This document shows, one piece after another, positions 43,697 to 52,398 of a DNA stretch of 57,469 bases. The notes under the pieces were generated by a model that was given only the letters and a program-made list of their open reading frames with translations, had not been told where the DNA came from and searched no databases. Every line of letters begins with the position of its first letter. The first letter of the stretch is position 1. The translations under genes and the position numbers were made by a program. This DNA is from Micromonospora inaquosa (GTDB lineage Bacteria; Actinomycetota; Actinomycetes; Mycobacteriales; Micromonosporaceae). Location: NCBI RefSeq assembly GCF_003857055.1, contig NZ_QGSZ01000148.1:1-57469 (forward strand), in the 5' to 3' direction.

Positions 43697-44272
43697 TCAG
43701 TGGTGGAGCAGCCGCAGTGCGCGGCGGATCCGGTCGCGGAACTCGTCCCTGGAGGTCGAGGTCGACTTCCAGGTAAGCGCGGCGGAGAAGAGCAGGTCCA
43801 TGACGTCGTCCGCGGTCCGCTCGTGGTCGAGCAGCTCGCCCGGAGCGGTGGCGTCGATGTGGGTGCGCAGTGTCGCCTGAGCCCGCACCTGATAGTCGTG
43901 GAACATCGAGCCCAGTTGAGGCTCGCTGTTCTCCAGCAGCTCGTTGAGGTCGCGGGCCATCTGTGTGTCGATGTAGGGGCCCATCAACGCGTCCAGCCCC
44001 GCCACCACCCGCTCGTCGAAGCTCGTCGAGTGGTCGGCGAGACACGCCTCCATGGCCTGCTGGGCGCGCTCCATGACGCCCTGCATGGTGGCCCGGTACA
44101 GCTGCTCCTTGTTCGGGAACATCAGATACAGGCCGGGCCGGGAGATGCCGGCCGCCTTGGCGACCGCCTCCATTGACGTCTTCTGGAAGCCGTAACGCCC
44201 GAAAACCGTGACCGCCGCCGTGAGGACGGCGGCACGCTTCGGGTCCTGGGTGACCATGTCAACGGTACTCAC
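43697..44272 (-). CDS. TetR/AcrR family regulator
   Basis: A 191-aa TetR protein: KRAAVLTAAVTVFGRYGFQKTSMEAVAKAAGISRPGLYLMFPNKEQLYRA is the DNA-binding half. Its C-terminal domain resembles TetR_C types with DLNELLENSEPQL. It begins at GTG 44272 immediately next to a composite palindrome (44274-44318), implying autoregulation, and lies ahead of the SDR gene on the same strand. An internal ATG at 44257 is possible. Confidence 0.88.
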   Translation of the reverse strand: MSTVDMVTQDPKRAAVLTAAVTVFGRYGFQKTSMEAVAKAAGISRPGLYLMFPNKEQLYRATMQGVMERAQQAMEACLADHSTSFDERVVAGLDALMGPYIDTQMARDLNELLENSEPQLGSMFHDYQVRAQATLRTHIDATAPGELLDHERTADDVMDLLFSAALTWKSTSTSRDEFRDRIRRALRLLHH

Positions 44273-44273
44273 G

Positions 44274-44318
44274 CTAGACAGCTTAGACAGATTTCCAGAA
44301 TTCGTCTAACTCGTCTAG
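44274..44318. promoter_or_regulatory. Composite palindrome, predicted TetR operator
   Basis: CTAGAC-N3-TTAGAC and GTCTAA-N3-GTCTAG form a perfectly symmetric pair of double half-sites around a 15-base spacer. It lies between the divergently related TetR start and the PlsC stop, 2 bp from the tetR GTG. Confidence 0.65.
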
Positions 44319-44327
44319 CCAGGAAGG

Positions 44328-45095
44328 TCAGCCGGGGTCACGGCGGTGGGTACGGCTGAGGTCGGTGGGGCGGCCGGGGTCGACGTGTCGCGGCAGGTCC
44401 GGCTCGTCGGGGCGCAGCGGCGCGAGGGTGTCGGTGAGCGCGTCGATGATCCGGTCGGTGGCCCGGCGGGCAGCGCCGGGGCTTGCGGCTGTTGCCTCAC
44501 CCAGGTCGACGGGCGCGCCGAAGTGCACCCGGATCACCGGCCGCCGCCACAGGGAGCGGCCGACGCCGCGCAGCATTCCGCGGGGCGTCTGGTAGGGCAG
44601 CACCTCGTGCGAGCCCCACTGGGCGACCGGGACGACCGGGGCGCCGCAGGCCAGGGCGAGGCGGGCGGCGCCGGTCTTGCCGCGTTCGGGCCACAGGCCG
44701 GGGTCCAGGCCGATGCGCCCCTCGGGGTAGATGAGGATCACCGAGCCGCGGGCGACGGCCGTGGCGGCGTCGTCGAGGGCCTGGTGCACGGCGCTGGTGC
44801 CCCGGTCGACCCGGATGTGTCCGGCGTGGCGCATGGCGGCGCCGAACAGCGGGACGCGGAACAGTCCGGCGGTCGCCATGATCCGCGGGGCGATGCCGCG
44901 GGTCTGACAGGCGGCGGCCATGACCACCGGGTCGAACGGGCTGATGTGGTTGGCGGCCAGCACCAGCGGGCCGCGCCGCAGGTGCGCCGGGACGTCGCCG
45001 GTGACCTCGAGGCGGGCGAGCAGGCCGACCAGGCCCCGGGCCAGCAGGAGGGCGGCGCGCCAGATCAGGGGCGGCTGCCAGGTGGAGGTGTTCAT
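44328..45095 (-). CDS. 1-acyl-sn-glycerol-3-phosphate acyltransferase family (PlsC-like)
   Basis: A 255-aa membrane-associated acyltransferase. NHISPFDPV is the NHx4D catalytic motif (near residue 49) and IYPEGRIGLDP the FPEGTRS-like block (near residue 124); AGHIRVDRG lies between them. It transfers acyl groups to lysophosphatidate or a related acceptor in phospholipid synthesis. The first about 40 residues hold a hydrophobic helix. ATG 45095 is used because the longer frame continues into the cydA promoter region. Confidence 0.86.
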   Translation of the reverse strand: MNTSTWQPPLIWRAALLLARGLVGLLARLEVTGDVPAHLRRGPLVLAANHISPFDPVVMAAACQTRGIAPRIMATAGLFRVPLFGAAMRHAGHIRVDRGTSAVHQALDDAATAVARGSVILIYPEGRIGLDPGLWPERGKTGAARLALACGAPVVPVAQWGSHEVLPYQTPRGMLRGVGRSLWRRPVIRVHFGAPVDLGEATAASPGAARRATDRIIDALTDTLAPLRPDEPDLPRHVDPGRPTDLSRTHRRDPG

Positions 45096-45209
45096 CAGCG
45101 CGCCATCGTCGCACGCGGTGGAGGGGCCGCGAGGGCGGGTCGGGTGATCAGGGTCATTGGTCCCGGGAGGGTGCGGGCCACCCAACCTTCTACGACGGGC
45201 AGTAGTATT

Positions 45210-45226
45210 TACTACGTCGCGTAGTA
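45210..45226. promoter_or_regulatory. Predicted operator upstream of cydA
   Basis: TACTACG-tcg-CGTAGTA is a perfect 17-bp inverted repeat, preceded at 45202-45207 by a further GTAGTA half-site. It lies 22 bp before the cydA start, in an AT-richer pocket, and probably binds a regulator responding to oxygen or redox state. No Rex-type TTGTGAA repeat is seen. Confidence 0.55.
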
Positions 45227-45247
45227 CGGATGGTTGGGGGTTGTCAG

Positions 45248-46660
45248 GTGGACGCTTTGGACGTTGCCCGTTGGCAGTTCGGTGTCACCACCGTCTACCA
45301 CTTCCTCTTCGTGCCGCTGACCATCGGCCTGTCCGTGCTGGTAGCCATCCTGCAGACGATGTGGCACCGCACCGGCAACGAGCGCTACCTCAAGCTCACC
45401 AAGTTCTACGGCAAGCTGTTCCTGATCAACTTTGCCATGGGCGTGGTCACCGGCATCGTGCAGGAGTTCCAGTTCGGCATGAACTGGAGCGACTACTCCC
45501 GCTTCGTCGGCGACATCTTCGGCGCGCCACTGGCCATCGAGGCGCTTGTCGCGTTCTTCCTCGAATCCACCTTCATCGGCCTGTGGATCTTCGGCTGGGA
45601 CCGGCTGCCCAAGCGGGCGCACCTGGCCAGCATCTGGGCCGCCGCGATCGGCACCAACCTGTCCGCGTACTTCATCCTCGCGGCCAACTCGTTCATGCAG
45701 AACCCGGTCGGCTACCGGATCAACCCCGACAGCGGACGCGCCGAGCTGACCGACTTCCCCGCCGTGCTGACCAACAAGGTCGCCCTGATCACCTTCCCCC
45801 ACACCCTGGCCGGCTCATTCCTGGTCGCCGGGTCGCTGATCGTCGCGGTGGGCCTGTGGCACGTCATCCGCAACCGCGACTCCGCCGACACCGGCGCGTA
45901 CCGCTTCGCCACGAAGTTCGGCTCCTGGGTGGTCCTGATCGCCTCCGCCGCGGTGCTGTTCACCGGCGACATCCAGGGCAAGATCATGACGGACGTGCAG
46001 CCGATGAAGATGGCCGCCGCCGAGGGCCTCTACACCACCGAGAGCCCCGCCTCGTTCTCCGTGCTCACCATCGGCAGCCTGGACGGCAGCCGCGAGGTGT
46101 TCGCCCTCAAGATCCCGTACCTGCTGTCGTACCTGGGCACCGGTGACCCCAACGGCACTGTGCACGGCATCGACGACCTGCAGGCCCAGTACGCCACCCA
46201 GTACGGCGCGGGCAGCTACACCCCGATCATCCCGGTCACCTACTGGAGCTTCCGCTTCATGATCGCCTTCGGGTTGGCGGCTGGCGCGATCGCCCTGCTG
46301 GTGCTCTGGACCCAGCGCAAGGGCCGCACGCCGAGCAGCAAGTGGCTGCTGCGCGCCGGGCTGGCCATGCCGGTGCTGCCGCTGTTGGCCAACTCCTTCG
46401 GCTGGATCTTCACCGAGATGGGTCGCCAGCCGTGGATCGTCTTCGGCGAGATGCTCACCCGAAACGGTGTCTCCCGCAGCGTCTCGCTGGCCGAGGTGCT
46501 CACCTCCTTCACCGCGTTCACCCTGATCTACGCCACACTCGCCGTGATCGAGGTCAAGCTGCTGCTGCGCTACGCCAAGGCCGGCGTGCCGGACGTCAGC
46601 GAGCAACCCCCCACCGACGACGCCGACGACGCCGAGCGTCCGCTCGCCTTCGCCTACTGA
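45248..46660 (+). CDS. cydA: Cytochrome bd oxidase subunit I
   Basis: A 470-aa heme-binding membrane subunit of the quinol oxidase that gives respiration at low oxygen. Axial-ligand candidates are His18 (TTVYHFLFVPL, heme b595), His185 (FPHTLAGSF, heme b558) and Met391 (FTEMGRQPW). The Q-loop is of the short type. About nine membrane helices. GTG 45248 is taken, after a GGGGG tract; ATG 45230 lies nearer the palindrome. cydB follows after 15 bp, so the two are one operon. No cydDC is in the window. Confidence 0.93.
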   Translation: MDALDVARWQFGVTTVYHFLFVPLTIGLSVLVAILQTMWHRTGNERYLKLTKFYGKLFLINFAMGVVTGIVQEFQFGMNWSDYSRFVGDIFGAPLAIEALVAFFLESTFIGLWIFGWDRLPKRAHLASIWAAAIGTNLSAYFILAANSFMQNPVGYRINPDSGRAELTDFPAVLTNKVALITFPHTLAGSFLVAGSLIVAVGLWHVIRNRDSADTGAYRFATKFGSWVVLIASAAVLFTGDIQGKIMTDVQPMKMAAAEGLYTTESPASFSVLTIGSLDGSREVFALKIPYLLSYLGTGDPNGTVHGIDDLQAQYATQYGAGSYTPIIPVTYWSFRFMIAFGLAAGAIALLVLWTQRKGRTPSSKWLLRAGLAMPVLPLLANSFGWIFTEMGRQPWIVFGEMLTRNGVSRSVSLAEVLTSFTAFTLIYATLAVIEVKLLLRYAKAGVPDVSEQPPTDDADDAERPLAFAY

Positions 46661-46675
46661 TCACCGGAGCCTGCC

Positions 46676-47674
46676 GTGGACCTCACCACCATCTGGTTTC
46701 TCCTCATCGCCGTGCTCTTCACCGGGTACTTCATCCTGGAGGGCTTCGACTTCGGCGTCGGCATGTTGCTGCCCGTGCTCGGCCGCGACGACCGGGAACG
46801 CCGTGTCCTGATCAACACCATCGGCCCGGTCTGGGACGGCAACGAGGTCTGGCTGATCACCGCCGGTGGCGCCATGTTCGCCGCCTTCCCCGAGTGGTAC
46901 GCCACCCTCTTCTCCGGCTTCTACCTGCCGCTGCTGCTGATCCTGCTGGCCCTGATCGCCCGGGGAGTCGCCTTCGAATACCGGCACAAGCGTCCCGAGG
47001 CGTCCTGGAAGCGCCGGTGGGACACGGCGATCATCATCGGTTCGCTGCTGCCGGCGATCCTGTGGGGCGTCGCCTTCGCCAACATCCTGCGCGGCGTGCC
47101 CCTGGACGCCGACCACGAGTACGTCGGCGGCCTGCTGGACCTGCTCAACCCGTACGCCCTGCTGGGTGGCGCGACCACCCTCGCGCTGTTCCTCACCCAC
47201 GGTGCGGTGTTCCTCGCCCTGAAGACCACCGGCGACATCCGCGAGCGCGCGGGCGCCCTCGCGGTGCGCCTGGGCGCGGGCGCGGCCGTCCTCGCTGTCG
47301 CATTCCTGACCTGGACGCTGGACATCCGCTCCAGCGCGGCCGCCGTCGTGCTCGCCGTCGGCGCGGCCCTCGCCCTGCTCGGTGCTGTCGCCGCCGCCCG
47401 GGTACGCCGCGAGGGCTGGGCGTTCACCGGCACCGCCGTGGCGATCGGTCTGGCCGTGGCGACCCTGTTCGCGGCGTTGTTCCCGAACGTGCTGCCCTCC
47501 ACCCTGGACGCGGCCGGCACGCTGACGGCCACCAACGCCGCGTCCACCCCGTACACCCTGAAGATCATGACCTGGGTGGCGGTGATCTTCACTCCGGTCG
47601 TGCTGGCCTACCAGGGGTGGACGTACTGGGTGTTCCGCAAGCGCATCGGCGTGGCCAACATTCCGCAGCACTGA
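46676..47674 (+). CDS. cydB: Cytochrome bd oxidase subunit II
   Basis: A 332-aa membrane subunit partnering CydA. TGYFILEGFDFGVGMLLP is the CydB front signature, and RRVLINTIGPVWDGNEVWLITAGGAMFAAFPEWYA the conserved loop with acidic and Trp residues. Eight to nine membrane segments. It forms the operon cydAB; after its stop a GNAT gene of unrelated function follows with 107 bp between. Confidence 0.93.
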   Translation: MDLTTIWFLLIAVLFTGYFILEGFDFGVGMLLPVLGRDDRERRVLINTIGPVWDGNEVWLITAGGAMFAAFPEWYATLFSGFYLPLLLILLALIARGVAFEYRHKRPEASWKRRWDTAIIIGSLLPAILWGVAFANILRGVPLDADHEYVGGLLDLLNPYALLGGATTLALFLTHGAVFLALKTTGDIRERAGALAVRLGAGAAVLAVAFLTWTLDIRSSAAAVVLAVGAALALLGAVAAARVRREGWAFTGTAVAIGLAVATLFAALFPNVLPSTLDAAGTLTATNAASTPYTLKIMTWVAVIFTPVVLAYQGWTYWVFRKRIGVANIPQH

Positions 47675-47781
47675 CCGACGGGTGCTCCGAAGCGGTGCGC
47701 CCTCCCAGCCGGAGAGCGACGGTCGGTACCCCGGCGGTAAATCGGCTGTCGGTGCGGACCCCCCGTCGCTACGGTGTGCCG

Positions 47782-48969
47782 ATGCCCGCCACTGTGCACG
47801 TACGTGAACTCACCGCCGACGACCTCGACGCCGCCTGGGAGCTGGGCCGGTTCGCGTTCGGCTCCGACGCGCAGCGCCCGGCGTCCGCGTCCGCGCCGGT
47901 GCCCGGGCTGACCCGTTACGGCGCGTTCGACGACGCCGGTCGGCTCGTCGGCAAGGCTGTCGACCTGCACCACGACCAGTGGTGGTCCGGGCGGGCGGTG
48001 CCGGCCGCCGATGTGGGCGGGGTGGCGGTCGCCCCCGAGGCCCGTGGTCGTGGCGTGGCGCGGGCCCTGCTCACCGCGCTGCTGCGCGGTGCCCGCGACC
48101 GTCAGGCGGCGATCAGCGCGCTCTATCCGACCGTCTCCGCCCCGTACCGGGCCTGCGGGTGGGAGGCCGCCGGGGTGCTGCGCACCGTCGATCTGGCCAC
48201 CGCCGCGTTGCCCCGGCACCGGCCCGCGTCGCACCTCACCGTCCGGGCCGGCACCGTGGCCGACCTGCCGGCCGTCGGCGCCCTGTACGAGCGGGTCACC
48301 CGGCACCGCAACGGCCTGCTGACCCGCCGGGGTGAGCTGTTCGACGCCGCCGACCGCGGCCTGCCCGGCGACGGCGTCACCCTGGTGGAGGCCGACGGCG
48401 AGCTGGTCGGTTACGCCACCTGGCAGCGGGGCCGCGGCTACGGGGCCGATTCGGTGCTCACCGTCGACGAGGCCCTGGCCGTCACCGCCGAGGCCGCCCG
48501 GGAACTCGTCGGGGTGCTCGGCAGTTGGGCCAGCGTCGCGCCGACCCTGCGGCTGTGCCCGCTCGACGGGGACGCGGTCAGCGTCCATCTGCCGTTGGAG
48601 TCGGCCCGCGAGCACGAGCGGGACCTGTGGATGCACCGGCCGGTGGATGTGGCGCGGGCGGTCAGCGCACGGGGGTGGCCCGCCCACGCCCGGGGTGCCG
48701 TCGACTTCCACCTCACCGACCCGCTCGCCGACTGGAACAATGGCACGTGGCGGTTGGCGGTCGCCGACGGCGCCGCCGAGCTGACCCGCGTCGGCGGCGA
48801 GGCGGACCTGCGGTTGGACGTTCGCGGTTTCGCGCTGCTCTACGCCGGGGCCGCGTTGGCCCGGTCGGTCGCGCAGGCCGGCCTGCTGCACCACAGCCCG
48901 GGTGTCGACCCGGGCGCGCTCGACCTCCTGGCCTCCGGCGGGCCTGCGCAGTTGCTCGACTACTTCTGA
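47782..48969 (+). CDS. eis: Eis-type GNAT acetyltransferase
   Basis: A 395-aa tripartite acetyltransferase with the Eis layout: an N-terminal GNAT domain (VAVAPEARGRGVARALLTAL, the acetyl-CoA loop), a second GNAT-like domain and a C-terminal SCP2-like domain (residues about 295-390), ending in DLLASGGPAQLLDYF, where the free C-terminal carboxyl is the general base in Mycobacterium Eis. The family acetylates aminoglycosides and other amines. The gene symbol is used in the family sense. The ATG is at 47782. Confidence 0.86.
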   Translation: MPATVHVRELTADDLDAAWELGRFAFGSDAQRPASASAPVPGLTRYGAFDDAGRLVGKAVDLHHDQWWSGRAVPAADVGGVAVAPEARGRGVARALLTALLRGARDRQAAISALYPTVSAPYRACGWEAAGVLRTVDLATAALPRHRPASHLTVRAGTVADLPAVGALYERVTRHRNGLLTRRGELFDAADRGLPGDGVTLVEADGELVGYATWQRGRGYGADSVLTVDEALAVTAEAARELVGVLGSWASVAPTLRLCPLDGDAVSVHLPLESAREHERDLWMHRPVDVARAVSARGWPAHARGAVDFHLTDPLADWNNGTWRLAVADGAAELTRVGGEADLRLDVRGFALLYAGAALARSVAQAGLLHHSPGVDPGALDLLASGGPAQLLDYF

Positions 48970-49033
48970 CCGGCGGCCGATGGTTTCCTCCTTTGAAGTG
49001 GGAACTGCGCGGCGGCAGCGGACAGATACAGGT

Positions 49034-49618
49034 GTGACAGCCGAGATGCGGGCCCGGATCCGGGCCGGAGACTCCGATGCGTTGGGTGAGCTCTTCGACC
49101 AGCACGCCGACGCCGTTCATCGGCATGCGCTGTGGAGCGGAAGCGATCCGGCGCACGCCGAGGACGTGGTGTCGCTGACCTTCCTCGAGGCGTGGCGAAT
49201 CCGCGAATCCCTGCGCTCGGACGGGGACAGTCTGCGGCCGTGGCTGCTCGGGATCGCGACCAACGTCCTGCGCAATCGCCGGCGGGCGGCACGCCGGCAC
49301 CGGGAGGCGTTGCGGCGGCTGCCGGTACGCGACACCGTCCCGGACTTCGCCGACGCGGTGGTCGACCGGATGCACGACGCCGCCCAGGTGGCCGCCGCCC
49401 TGGCGGGACTGAGGGCGTTGCGCCGCGCCGACCGGGAGGTGTTCCTGCTCTGCGTGTGGTCGCAACTCGACTACGCGGCGGCGGCCGAGGCGCTGGGCGT
49501 ACCCGTCGGGACCGTGCGTTCCCGACTGTCGCGGGCCCGGACCCGGCTGCGAGCGCTGGCGCAGCAGGAGTTGGCCGGCAACCGGATGATCACCGTCGAG
49601 CAGGGAGAGTACCGATGA
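49034..49618 (+). CDS. ECF sigma factor
   Basis: A 194-aa ECF-type sigma factor. Region 2 (VVSLTFLEAWRIRESLR, the pairing with RPWLLGIATNVLRN) and region 4 (LRRADREVFLLCVWSQLDYAAAAEALGVPVGTVRSRLSRARTRL) are complete. GTG 49034 is used, with no strong SD. A GGAACT at 49001 may be a -35 element typical for ECF autoregulation. The stop overlaps the start of a membrane-anchored gene, the usual place of an anti-sigma factor. Confidence 0.9.
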   Translation: MTAEMRARIRAGDSDALGELFDQHADAVHRHALWSGSDPAHAEDVVSLTFLEAWRIRESLRSDGDSLRPWLLGIATNVLRNRRRAARRHREALRRLPVRDTVPDFADAVVDRMHDAAQVAAALAGLRALRRADREVFLLCVWSQLDYAAAAEALGVPVGTVRSRLSRARTRLRALAQQELAGNRMITVEQGEYR

Positions 49619-50547
49619 GAGAGCACATCGCCCCGCCCGTGCCGGCCCTGCCGGCGATGCGCCGACAGGCACTGCGGCATCATCTGTTGACCGAGGTCCG
49701 GCGGCCGTCGCGGCGGCAACGACGGATGCGGGTGCTCGCGCCGGTGGCGGGCGTGCTGACCGTCGCGGTCGCGGCCGGGATGATCGCCCAGCCGTGGTCG
49801 CCGGACAGCGCGCCACTGATCGTCCCGGTCGAGCAGGGGGAACGCGTCGGGGCGTCACTGCTGCTGAACCGGATGGCCGCGGTGGCCACCGACAAGGCGG
49901 GGCCACCGTCCGGCGAGGGCGGGTACGTCTACATCAGGAGCCGGGGTGCCTTCGCCGAGCTCGGTGACGGCCCGGCCCGGCTGCGACCGGTGCACGAGCG
50001 GGAGATCTGGATCCCCCGAGACGAGCGGGGTGACGGCCTGCTGCAGCAGCCGTTCTTCCACGCTCCGATCGTCGGTGTGATCCCGCAGCGCGAGACGCTC
50101 ACGGACGTGACGCCGAACGCGGCGCTGGTCGACCTGCCCGAGGATCCGGACGCCCTGCTGGCGAAGCTGTACCGGGAACGCCAGCAGCGGGGCCGGGGCA
50201 ACAGTCGCGACGGCGCGGCGTTCACCGCGATCGGCGACATTCTGCGCGAGTCGTTGGTGCCGCCGGACACGAGCGCCGCGCTCTACCGGGCGGCGGCGAA
50301 GATCCCCGGGGTCGAGGTGGTGCGCGGGGTCGCCGACGCGGCCGGGCGGCGGGGGATAGCCGTCGCGCACACCGAGCGGAGCCGCCGCGACGAGTGGATC
50401 TTCGATGAGCAGACCTTCGACTACCTCGGTGAGCGCAGCTATCTCGTGGCGGACACCGTCGACGGCCCGGCCGGGACGGTGCTGGGCACGACCGCGGTGC
50501 TGCAACGGGCGGTGGTCTCTGAGCTCGGGCAGCGCCCGGAGCGGTAG
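49615..50547 (+). CDS. CU044_5270 family membrane protein, probable sigma partner
   Basis: A 310-aa protein with a short basic cytoplasmic start, one membrane helix (LAPVAGVLTVAVAAGMIAQPW, residues 41-61), and a large outer domain with ALLAKLYRERQ and AKIPGVEVVRGVADAAGRRGIAVAH, as in the CU044_5270 family. These proteins regularly follow ECF sigma genes in actinobacteria and are candidate anti-sigma factors, though they lack a clear zinc anti-sigma motif. Coupled by a 4-bp ATGA overlap. Confidence 0.84.
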   Translation: MREHIAPPVPALPAMRRQALRHHLLTEVRRPSRRQRRMRVLAPVAGVLTVAVAAGMIAQPWSPDSAPLIVPVEQGERVGASLLLNRMAAVATDKAGPPSGEGGYVYIRSRGAFAELGDGPARLRPVHEREIWIPRDERGDGLLQQPFFHAPIVGVIPQRETLTDVTPNAALVDLPEDPDALLAKLYRERQQRGRGNSRDGAAFTAIGDILRESLVPPDTSAALYRAAAKIPGVEVVRGVADAAGRRGIAVAHTERSRRDEWIFDEQTFDYLGERSYLVADTVDGPAGTVLGTTAVLQRAVVSELGQRPER

Positions 50548-50611
50548 GTGGTCCGGGGGCCGGCCCCAGGCTCCGTGTCCTGGACGCCGGCCGCCCGGTG
50601 GTGGCGTTCAG

Positions 50612-51073
50612 TCAGGCCGCTATCGCCGCCAGCTCGGCGTTCGCGCGTTGGGTGACGATGGTGAGCACCCGCGCTGCCGTGCTGGCCTCGTCGGTGGGGA
50701 TCTCCGCGTACAGCCGGGCGCCGAGGTCGGCGACGGCGGCGACGACGCTGCGCTGCGTGGCGCGACCGGTGTCGGTGAGCGCCAGCCGTGGCTCGTCGCC
50801 GCCGGTCGCGGTGGACGCGCCGTCGACCTGCGCGAGGCCGGCGTCGACGAGTTGGTCGACCACCTGGCGCACGGCCGACTCGTCGACCTTGAGTGTGCTG
50901 GTGACCCGGTGCGTGAGGTGGGCGGGGTCCACCGGGCCGTTGGCAAGGACGTTGAGGGCGAGCACCTGGTTGAACGTGACGCCGAGGGGAGCGACGGCCC
51001 GTTCGAGCAGGGCCCGCGTGGCGTAGTGGGCCTGGCCGATGACCTGACCGTTGAGGGTGGGGACAGTGGACAT
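50612..51073 (-). CDS. MarR family regulator
   Basis: A 153-aa winged-helix regulator (TFNQVLALNVLANGPVDPAHLTHRVTSTLKVDESAVRQVVDQLVDAGL). ATG 51073 follows GGAGG; the longer frame crosses the operator. It is divergent from a second MarR-type gene and shares a four-half-site operator with it, suggesting mutual or joint control. No efflux or enzyme gene is next to the pair, so the ligand-responsive target is unknown. Confidence 0.84.
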   Translation of the reverse strand: MSTVPTLNGQVIGQAHYATRALLERAVAPLGVTFNQVLALNVLANGPVDPAHLTHRVTSTLKVDESAVRQVVDQLVDAGLAQVDGASTATGGDEPRLALTDTGRATQRSVVAAVADLGARLYAEIPTDEASTAARVLTIVTQRANAELAAIAA

Positions 51074-51089
51074 GACGCCTCCTTCAATA

Positions 51090-51121
51090 CGTTGGCCGGA
51101 CCAACGTTGGTTGAGCCAACG
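51090..51121. promoter_or_regulatory. Double MarR operator (predicted)
   Basis: CGTTGG-N5-CCAACG occurs twice, at 51090-51106 and 51105-51121, overlapping by two bases. The gap lies between divergent marR genes; the sites are close to the start of the left gene. An additional CCAACG half-site lies nearer the right gene. Confidence 0.75.
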
Positions 51122-51169
51122 TAACATCTGATCGTGGGTCGCGCCAACGATTCCTGGTAGGCTGCGCCC

Positions 51170-51622
51170 ATGGATCACACGGCCCCGCAGTCACCCGCCG
51201 GGCTCAGCACCACCCCCAGCTGGCTGCTCAACCAGACCGCCAGCCACGCCGCCCGCCTACTCAGCGAGGGCTTCGCCGCGCACGACCTGCGCGGCTACCA
51301 CTACCGGCTGCTCGCCACCCTGGCCGAGGACGGGCCGGCGAGCCAGGCCGACCTCGGCCGGCGCTGCGGCATCGACCGCAGCGACGTGGTGGCCGCCATC
51401 AACGACCTGGCCGGTCGAGGGCTCGTGGTGCGTGCCCCCGACCCGGCCGATCGCCGCCGCAACGTCATCAGCATCACCGACGCCGGCACCGACGAGGCGC
51501 GCCGGATGGCCGCGACAGTCGAGCGCGCGCAAGCCGACCTGCTCGCCCCACTGTCCGGCACCGAGCGCGAACAGCTGACCCGACTGCTCACCCGCCTGCT
51601 GCACCACCACAGCCGGCACTGA
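51170..51622 (+). CDS. MarR family regulator
   Basis: A 150-aa MarR protein: LRGYHYRLLATLAEDGPASQADLGRRCGIDRSDVVAAINDLAGRGLVVRAPDPADRRRNVISITDAG is a complete winged helix with the DRR wing. It is divergent from the other MarR gene. Its stop is followed closely by the convergent DUF6319 gene, with a short CCCGC/GCGGG hairpin between. Confidence 0.88.
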   Translation: MDHTAPQSPAGLSTTPSWLLNQTASHAARLLSEGFAAHDLRGYHYRLLATLAEDGPASQADLGRRCGIDRSDVVAAINDLAGRGLVVRAPDPADRRRNVISITDAGTDEARRMAATVERAQADLLAPLSGTEREQLTRLLTRLLHHHSRH

Positions 51623-51628
51623 CCCGCC

Positions 51629-52318
51629 TCAGCGGGCCTCGCGCAGCTCCGCCAGCCGGGCCTCGATCTCGGCCAGCTCGGCGCGCAGCTTCTCGGCCTG
51701 CTGCTCCGCCTCAGCCCGCTCGGTGCCGAGGATCTGCTCCACCGCCTCCTGCACCCCCGGCACGTCGACCAACGCCACCATCTTCAACGCCTCCGCCGGC
51801 TTCACCACGTACGGCTTCGCGAGGGCCTTGCTGCCCTGCTGCGCGGCGACGGTCCACTCACCGTCGGCGTACGCCAGGGTCACGGTGAGACCCGCGGGCC
51901 CCTTCGGCTTGACGGCCTTGACCGCCCGCCGCGCCGGCGGCTTCTCCGTCTGTTCCACCTTCGGCTCCTCCTGTCGCTGCGCGGGCACCCGCGGCGTGTC
52001 CAACACGAACTCCGGCGCGGCCACCGCGGGCGGCGCCTCCGGCTCGGGCTCCGACTTCGGCTCCACCACCCGACGGCCGGCACCCTTGGGCGCCACCGCC
52101 AGGTCGGCGGGGGAGAACGGCAACTCGTCGCGGCCGAAGCGCACCACCACGAACTCGTCGGACACCTCCGGGTCGGTCAGCTCGATCACCTGACCGACCT
52201 GACCGGCGATCTGCCCCGCCGCCGCGGTGAACACCACCCGCGGCTTGCGCCCGGCCGCCAACGCCTCCCGGATGCTCTGCACCTCGCTAGTGGACAAACC
52301 CTGGCCGGCATCCATCAC
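51629..52318 (-). CDS. DUF6319-like protein
   Basis: A 229-aa soluble protein: an N-terminal folded part (VQSIREALAAGRKPRVVFTAAAGQIAGQVGQVIEL, then DEFVVVRFGRDELPFSPADL), a low-complexity Pro/Glu linker (residues about 88-130), a second small beta domain and a C-terminal coiled coil (AEQQAEKLRAELAEIEARLAEL). The first part matches what I recall of DUF6319; function unknown. The start is ATG 52318, with an AT-rich promoter behind it. Confidence 0.7.
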   Translation of the reverse strand: MMDAGQGLSTSEVQSIREALAAGRKPRVVFTAAAGQIAGQVGQVIELTDPEVSDEFVVVRFGRDELPFSPADLAVAPKGAGRRVVEPKSEPEPEAPPAVAAPEFVLDTPRVPAQRQEEPKVEQTEKPPARRAVKAVKPKGPAGLTVTLAYADGEWTVAAQQGSKALAKPYVVKPAEALKMVALVDVPGVQEAVEQILGTERAEAEQQAEKLRAELAEIEARLAELREAR

Positions 52319-52398
52319 AACCCTCTTCCGTACACCTGTTTGATTGCTGTCTTGATACCAGCCGGCTGCGACACCCGCCGCACGGGGTTCACACCCGC

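Noticed and set aside
45096..45247. Rex operator for cydAB
   Set aside because: No TTGTGAA-N6-TTCACAA-like repeat was found in the gap.
46342..48969. An 875-codon plus-strand frame overlapping cydA and cydB
   Set aside because: Shadow of the cyd genes; the real Eis-type gene starts at 47782.
50620..51171. A second minus-strand frame over the marR gene
   Set aside because: Low-complexity Arg/Ser/Pro translation in the wrong frame; the MarR fold is in the 50612-51073 frame.
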